From Heteroruminococcus sp964369885 (GTDB lineage: Bacteria > Bacillota > Clostridia > Oscillospirales > Ruminococcaceae): a stretch of DNA of 18,227 nucleotides. Made by a program: the position numbers and the translations under genes. The notes under the pieces were generated by a model, which saw only the letters and a list, made by a program, of their open reading frames with translations, had not been told where the DNA came from and ran no database searches. Location of the stretch: positions 1 through 18,227 of the forward strand of contig CAYJGQ010000040.1 in NCBI GenBank assembly GCA_964369885.1, written 5' to 3'. Positions 14,875 to 18,227 of this stretch are shown piece after piece; the first letter of the stretch is position 1; every line of letters begins with the position of its first letter.

Positions 14875-15432
14875 ATGAACAAGGATCAAAAGGCTATTGA
14901 TGGATTTTTGGCAGGCCTAAAAGTGGAGGATCAGCCCACAAATGAGGAATTTCATCAGGCACTTTTAGGAGCCTACATGGACCGCAGTACCCAGGTGTTT
15001 TTTATCTGGCAAAAGCTAAAAGAGCTATACCCCGAGGTTGATGCCAACCGTGTAATTCGTGAGGGTTCGTGGGATTTTGGCATATTCCAGGGCGAGCAAA
15101 TTGCCAAAAAGTACGGCGGTGCCGAAAATGTTGGCCCCAAAGAGGCATTGATGGGCCAGTCCTCAAAGGGTGGTGTAATGGTATTCCAGCAGGAGGTCAC
15201 CGAGCTAAACGACCAAAAGGCTGTGAAGATATTCCACAACTGTCCACATGTGCAGGCGCTGGAACGTCTGGGGCAGGATGCCGACACCATAAAGGCTTTC
15301 TGTCGTGATATGCTTGGTCACTGTGATTACGCCATATGTGCTCCGTTTCACAGAGTAAAGATCGAGTTCCCCACCACCATTGCCGACGGCGAGGGTCACG
15401 GATGTGCCATGACCATAACCGCCGCCGAGTAA
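14875..15432 (+). CDS. L-2-aminothiazoline-4-carboxylate hydrolase-like protein
   Basis: A 185-residue soluble protein that resembles the ATC-hydrolase family (Pfam PF14196 by recall). The one characterised Pseudomonas member opens L-2-amino-thiazoline-4-carboxylate to N-carbamoyl-cysteine. Here the C-terminal half shows the family pattern NCPHVQALERLG...FCRDM...EFPTTIADGEGHGCAMTI, with Cys123, Cys143, Cys150, Cys155 and Cys177. Most family members in gut Clostridia are uncharacterised, so the substrate is open. The start is ATG with AAAGGAG 9 nt upstream. nhaC follows after 47 nt and is probably in the same operon, which suggests that this enzyme works with a transported solute or under ionic stress. 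Confidence 0.7.
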   Translation: MNKDQKAIDGFLAGLKVEDQPTNEEFHQALLGAYMDRSTQVFFIWQKLKELYPEVDANRVIREGSWDFGIFQGEQIAKKYGGAENVGPKEALMGQSSKGGVMVFQQEVTELNDQKAVKIFHNCPHVQALERLGQDADTIKAFCRDMLGHCDYAICAPFHRVKIEFPTTIADGEGHGCAMTITAAE

Positions 15433-15479
15433 TTAGCTGTGTTTTGCGGTAAGTAAATAAATATTTGGAGGGACAACTA

Positions 15480-16928
15480 ATGACTAAGAGAGTACCGACC
15501 TTATTTGAAGCTCTTATCCCAATCGTCTCCATGCTACTTCTGCTTGGTGTGGGCTACGGCTATTTTAAGCTGCCCATTCAGGCGCTACTGATCGTTGCGG
15601 CCTTTATTTCTTTCCTTGTGGGTAAACGCCTTGGCTTTACCTGGAACGAAATGATGGAGGGCATAAACAAGAAGGTTTACAGCTCGCTAATTTCGATATT
15701 TGTTATGATCTGTGTTGGCGCCCTTATCGCCTCTTGGATGGTTTCGGGCACCATTCCCATGATGATTTACTACGGTATAAAAATCATCAATCCACAGTTT
15801 TTGTTGGTGACGGCTTTTCTTGTAACGGCTGTTATTTCCACCTTTACAGGCACATCGTTTGGCTCGGCCGGTACTGCAGGTGTTGCCATCATGGGCATTG
15901 CCTATGCACTGGGTGTACCCCTTGAAATGGCCGCAGGTGCTGTTATCTCGGGCGCTGTATTCGGCGATAAGCTTTCCCCCTTCTCGGACACCACCATTCT
16001 TGCTCCCATAGCCGCAGGATGTGATCTTTACGAGCACATCAAGCATATGTTGTGGACAACCGGCTTTGCAACAATTGTATCGCTTATAGTCTTTACAGTT
16101 GCCGGCTTTACCACCCCCACCAGCGAGATGACCAGCCCCGAGACCGTGGCACTAATGCTTTCCGGCCTTGAGGGAATGTTTAACTTTAATCTGCTGCTAC
16201 TTCTTCCCGCAGTTATAGTATTTGTGGGCGCATACACCAAGAAACCCATAATTCCCGTGCTTCTGTTGGGTGCCGCCACTGCACTTGTTCTGGGCATGAT
16301 CTTCCAGGGCTTTGATCTAAAAACCGCCATGACCGCCTTTGTAAGTGGCTTTAAGATTGACCTTATCGCCGGTGTTGACACCGCCACTGTTGCTCCTCAG
16401 CTTATTACACTGCTTAACCGTGGTGGTATGATGGGCATGATGGGCACAGTACTGCTTATCCTTTGCTCCTTTGCCTTTGCAGGCATTGTAAGTGCAACAG
16501 GTTGTATGGAGGTTATCCTCAAGAGCATGCTGTCCCTCATCAAGTCGGTTGGTAGCCTGGTGTCCTGCACCGTGGCTTCGGGCATACTTATGAGTATTGT
16601 TACAGGCAGCTCCTACCTTGCCATTCTTATTCCCGGCGAGATGTTCCGTGGACTTTACAAGAAGTGGGGCCTACACGCCAAAAACCTCTCCCGTACCCTT
16701 GAGGACTCGGGTACCTGCGTGGTGCCGCTGATTCCTTGGTCGACAGCGGGTATCTACATGGCCACCACCCTTGATGTACCCACACTGTCCTACCTACCCT
16801 GGACAGTGCTGTGCTACACCAGCTTTATATTTGCACTCATCTTTGCCTTTAGCGGTTTTGCAATGGCAAAGCTGCCCAAGGAAGAAGCCGAGGGCGAGCA
16901 GGTGGCCGACGCCTCTGCAAACGCATAA
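15480..16928 (+). CDS. nhaC: NhaC-family Na+/H+ antiporter
   Basis: A 482-residue membrane protein with about 11-12 hydrophobic helices. The family signature GDKLSPFSDTTILAP is at residues 162-176, and the C-terminal half has the SYLAILIPGEMF and EDSGTCVVPLIPWSTAGIYMATTL segments. NhaC proteins exchange Na+ for protons; some relatives exchange malate or lactate or other organic ions, so the substrate is not certain. The start is ATG at 15480 with GGAGGG 7 nt upstream; a TTG at 15465 precedes that site and is not used. It follows the ATC-hydrolase-like gene. The C-terminal tail is short and acidic. It ends before a strong bidirectional terminator. Confidence 0.92.
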   Translation: MTKRVPTLFEALIPIVSMLLLLGVGYGYFKLPIQALLIVAAFISFLVGKRLGFTWNEMMEGINKKVYSSLISIFVMICVGALIASWMVSGTIPMMIYYGIKIINPQFLLVTAFLVTAVISTFTGTSFGSAGTAGVAIMGIAYALGVPLEMAAGAVISGAVFGDKLSPFSDTTILAPIAAGCDLYEHIKHMLWTTGFATIVSLIVFTVAGFTTPTSEMTSPETVALMLSGLEGMFNFNLLLLLPAVIVFVGAYTKKPIIPVLLLGAATALVLGMIFQGFDLKTAMTAFVSGFKIDLIAGVDTATVAPQLITLLNRGGMMGMMGTVLLILCSFAFAGIVSATGCMEVILKSMLSLIKSVGSLVSCTVASGILMSIVTGSSYLAILIPGEMFRGLYKKWGLHAKNLSRTLEDSGTCVVPLIPWSTAGIYMATTLDVPTLSYLPWTVLCYTSFIFALIFAFSGFAMAKLPKEEAEGEQVADASANA

Positions 16929-16956
16929 GTATAAAGTAACAGCAAAACACACATAA

Positions 16957-16998
16957 AAAAACCGCCCCCATGTGCACATTGTGCGCAGGGGGCGGTTT
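16957..16998. terminator. Bidirectional terminator between nhaC and fba
   Basis: AAACCGCCCCC (16959-16969) pairs exactly with GGGGGCGGTTT (16988-16998), with A and T flanks. It serves the two convergent genes. Confidence 0.9.
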
Positions 16999-17012
16999 GT
17001 GGTGTAAGGTTA

Positions 17013-17915
17013 TTATTTAGCGGCAATCCTGCCGTTTGAGGAGCAAAGGCGAATTTTGTTGCGTATGAGTTCACGCTGGGCCTCGTTTGCCTCCTTAAAG
17101 GTTACACAGGGCCAGGAGGAGAGGTTCTCAAGACGGTTTATAGATTCCTTAAGAGCTACATTGTAGGCATTTAGAATCTCGGAGAATATATTGAGTTTGC
17201 ACATGCCAAGCTCTACACAGCGGCGGATGTCCTCATCGGGGGTGCCACTGCCGCCATGCAGTACCAGTGGTACCTTGGAGATGCTGTTTATTTCACGCAG
17301 GCGCTCAAAGTTCAGTACGGGTTTGCGCACATAAACCCCGTGCACCGTACCCACGGCCACGGCAAGGGCGTCCACACCGGTTTCGCGTACAAACTGCTCA
17401 ACCTCGGCAGGGTTTGTCAGGTAGTCATCGGGGTCTTCCTGATGGCTTTCGTCCAGCAGGCCGGTTTCGCCCTGTCCGCCACTGCCCAAAATAGCTGTGG
17501 TTACATGGCCAAGCTCGGCCTCCACAGTGACATCAAATTTGTGGGCGTAGTCGCAAACAGCCTTGGTGTTGGCCACATTTTCCTCAAAAGGAAGTTTGGA
17601 GCCATCGTACATAACCGAGGTAAAGCCTGCATCAATAACAGCCTTTATAATATCCATGTCTACGGCGTGGTCAAGATGAAGCGCTACCGGGACATCCACG
17701 CTTTGGGCCGCTGTTTTGCAAATTCCGCTGATGTAGGGCATCCCTCCGTCCACAAGGTCGTTTTTTAGCCCCATCAAAATGACGGGTGCACGCTCCTCGG
17801 CCGCCACATCAACCACGTTGCGTGCCATCTCATAGTTGCAGACGTCAAAGGCTGCCACGCAGTAGCCCCCCTTGCGGGCATCATTTAGCATTTCTTTCAT
17901 GTTTACAAGTGCCAT
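17013..17915 (-). CDS. fba: Class II fructose-bisphosphate aldolase family
   Basis: A 300-residue zinc-dependent aldolase that interconverts fructose 1,6-bisphosphate with glyceraldehyde 3-phosphate and DHAP; relatives act on tagatose-1,6-bisphosphate. HLDHAVD carries the catalytic Asp82 and zinc ligand His83, VEAELGHV carries Glu134, and the other zinc ligands are His192 (TVHGVY) and His220 (VLHGGSG). The phosphate-binding GGSG and KLNIFSE segments are present. All are intact and the length is usual. I start at ATG 17915, with AGGAGG about 7 nt upstream; the frame is open to 17981, but that part lies in the leader. The exact ketose cannot be fixed (GatY/KbaY-like relatives are close). It is monocistronic, with a roughly 110-nt leader containing a long inverted repeat. 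Confidence 0.92.
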   Translation of the reverse strand: MALVNMKEMLNDARKGGYCVAAFDVCNYEMARNVVDVAAEERAPVILMGLKNDLVDGGMPYISGICKTAAQSVDVPVALHLDHAVDMDIIKAVIDAGFTSVMYDGSKLPFEENVANTKAVCDYAHKFDVTVEAELGHVTTAILGSGGQGETGLLDESHQEDPDDYLTNPAEVEQFVRETGVDALAVAVGTVHGVYVRKPVLNFERLREINSISKVPLVLHGGSGTPDEDIRRCVELGMCKLNIFSEILNAYNVALKESINRLENLSSWPCVTFKEANEAQRELIRNKIRLCSSNGRIAAK

Positions 17916-17968
17916 GGTGTTCCTCCTCAAAATGTAAATAATAGAGTAAAGATAAAACCCAAGGGAAT

Positions 17969-18059
17969 TTTGTCCCGACAAAGATATTCATAAGTAAAGC
18001 CACGGGACAAATGCATACAAACACCCCACAATTTTACCACACAAGCCGCCCGATTTAAA
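17969..18059 (-). promoter_or_regulatory. Promoter and leader inverted repeat of fba
   Basis: On the minus strand, TTTAAA (18054-18059), a 17-nt spacer and an extended -10 (TGG TAAAAT; 18031-18036) form the likely promoter. In the leader, TTTGTCCCG lies at 18003-18011 (as read on the minus strand) and its complement CGGGACAAA at 17969-17977: a 9-bp inverted repeat 25 nt apart. The rest of the gap up to 18129 shows nothing. Confidence 0.5.
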
Positions 18060-18129
18060 GCAAATACACCATAATTATTGTTGGTTCGAGATTAATTTAG
18101 GTTTATTTTGCAAATCTGCGCCACACTTG

Positions 18130-18158
18130 TTGACTTTATTAAAAATGTATGTTAATAT
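18130..18158 (+). promoter_or_regulatory. Promoter of tRNA-Arg
   Basis: TTGACT (18130-18135), a 17-nt spacer and TAATAT (18153-18158), about 18 nt upstream of the tRNA 5' end. Confidence 0.75.
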
Positions 18159-18176
18159 ACTAAAGCTACGAAAAAT

Positions 18177-18227
18177 GCGCTTGTAGCTCAGCTGGATAGA
18201 GTGACTGGCTACGAACCAGTAGGTCAG
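18177..18227 (+). tRNA. tRNA-Arg(ACG), 5' part
   Basis: The sequence starts GCGCTTG, then TAGCTCAGCTGGATAGAG (D arm), then the anticodon stem ACTGG/CCAGT with loop CTACGAA, anticodon ACG, and the beginning of the variable loop (AGGTCAG). It is cut by the window end before the T arm and the 3' acceptor strand. It resembles the usual bacterial tRNA-Arg(ACG). Confidence 0.95.

Noticed and set aside
15465..15479. TTG start five codons upstream of nhaC ATG
   Set aside because: The ribosome binding site GGAGGG lies after the TTG and 7 nt before the ATG at 15480.

Overview
The window looks like chromosomal DNA of a Gram-positive anaerobe of the class Clostridia, probably an Oscillospiraceae/Ruminococcaceae-type gut bacterium. 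The reasons are the rpmH-rnpA-yidD-yidC-jag cluster, strong AGGAGG-type ribosome binding sites, consensus sigma-A promoters, a potassium-dependent (probably Na+-pumping) pyrophosphatase, an NhaC antiporter, an L-2-aminothiazoline-4-carboxylate-hydrolase-like protein and a glycolytic class II aldolase. Genes are densely packed and flanked by well-formed intrinsic terminators. No insertion sequence, phage gene or CRISPR array is visible. This is mostly core genome with a few accessory genes.

Layout. Positions 1-116 hold a GC-rich repeat. Then, on the minus strand, come a radical SAM protein, the rplM-rpsI ribosomal operon (with its own consensus promoter and a leader hairpin), and the operon rpmH-rnpA-yidD-yidC-jag. 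In many Firmicutes dnaA and the origin lie next to rpmH. Here rpmH is divergent from guaB instead. After guaB (plus) come a small XRE-type regulator (minus) facing a small hypothetical gene (plus) across an operator-like region, and then a minus-strand operon of two half-size chromate-family transporters followed by endonuclease III. From 10056 the plus strand carries hppA, a non-coding structured stretch, a purine-type phosphoribosyltransferase with an NCS2 purine permease, and an ATC-hydrolase-like gene with nhaC. A class II fructose-bisphosphate aldolase (minus) and the first part of a tRNA-Arg(ACG) close the window.

How the genes fit together. There are four themes: translation and membrane biogenesis (L13, S9, L34, RNase P protein, YidC/YidD/Jag), purine metabolism (GuaB, phosphoribosyltransferase, NCS2 permease), sodium and pyrophosphate energetics (HppA, NhaC), and glycolysis (Fba).

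No clearly new defence or mobile system is present. The points most worth a second look are non-coding: the hairpin-filled rpmH-rnpA spacer, the folded stretch at 12247-12378 between two terminators, the L13 leader hairpin, the long inverted repeat in the fba leader, and repeat pairs over the promoters of the XRE/hypothetical and chromate loci. At protein level, the RGG/Gln-rich tail on Jag and the uncharacterised ATC-hydrolase-like/NhaC pair stand out.
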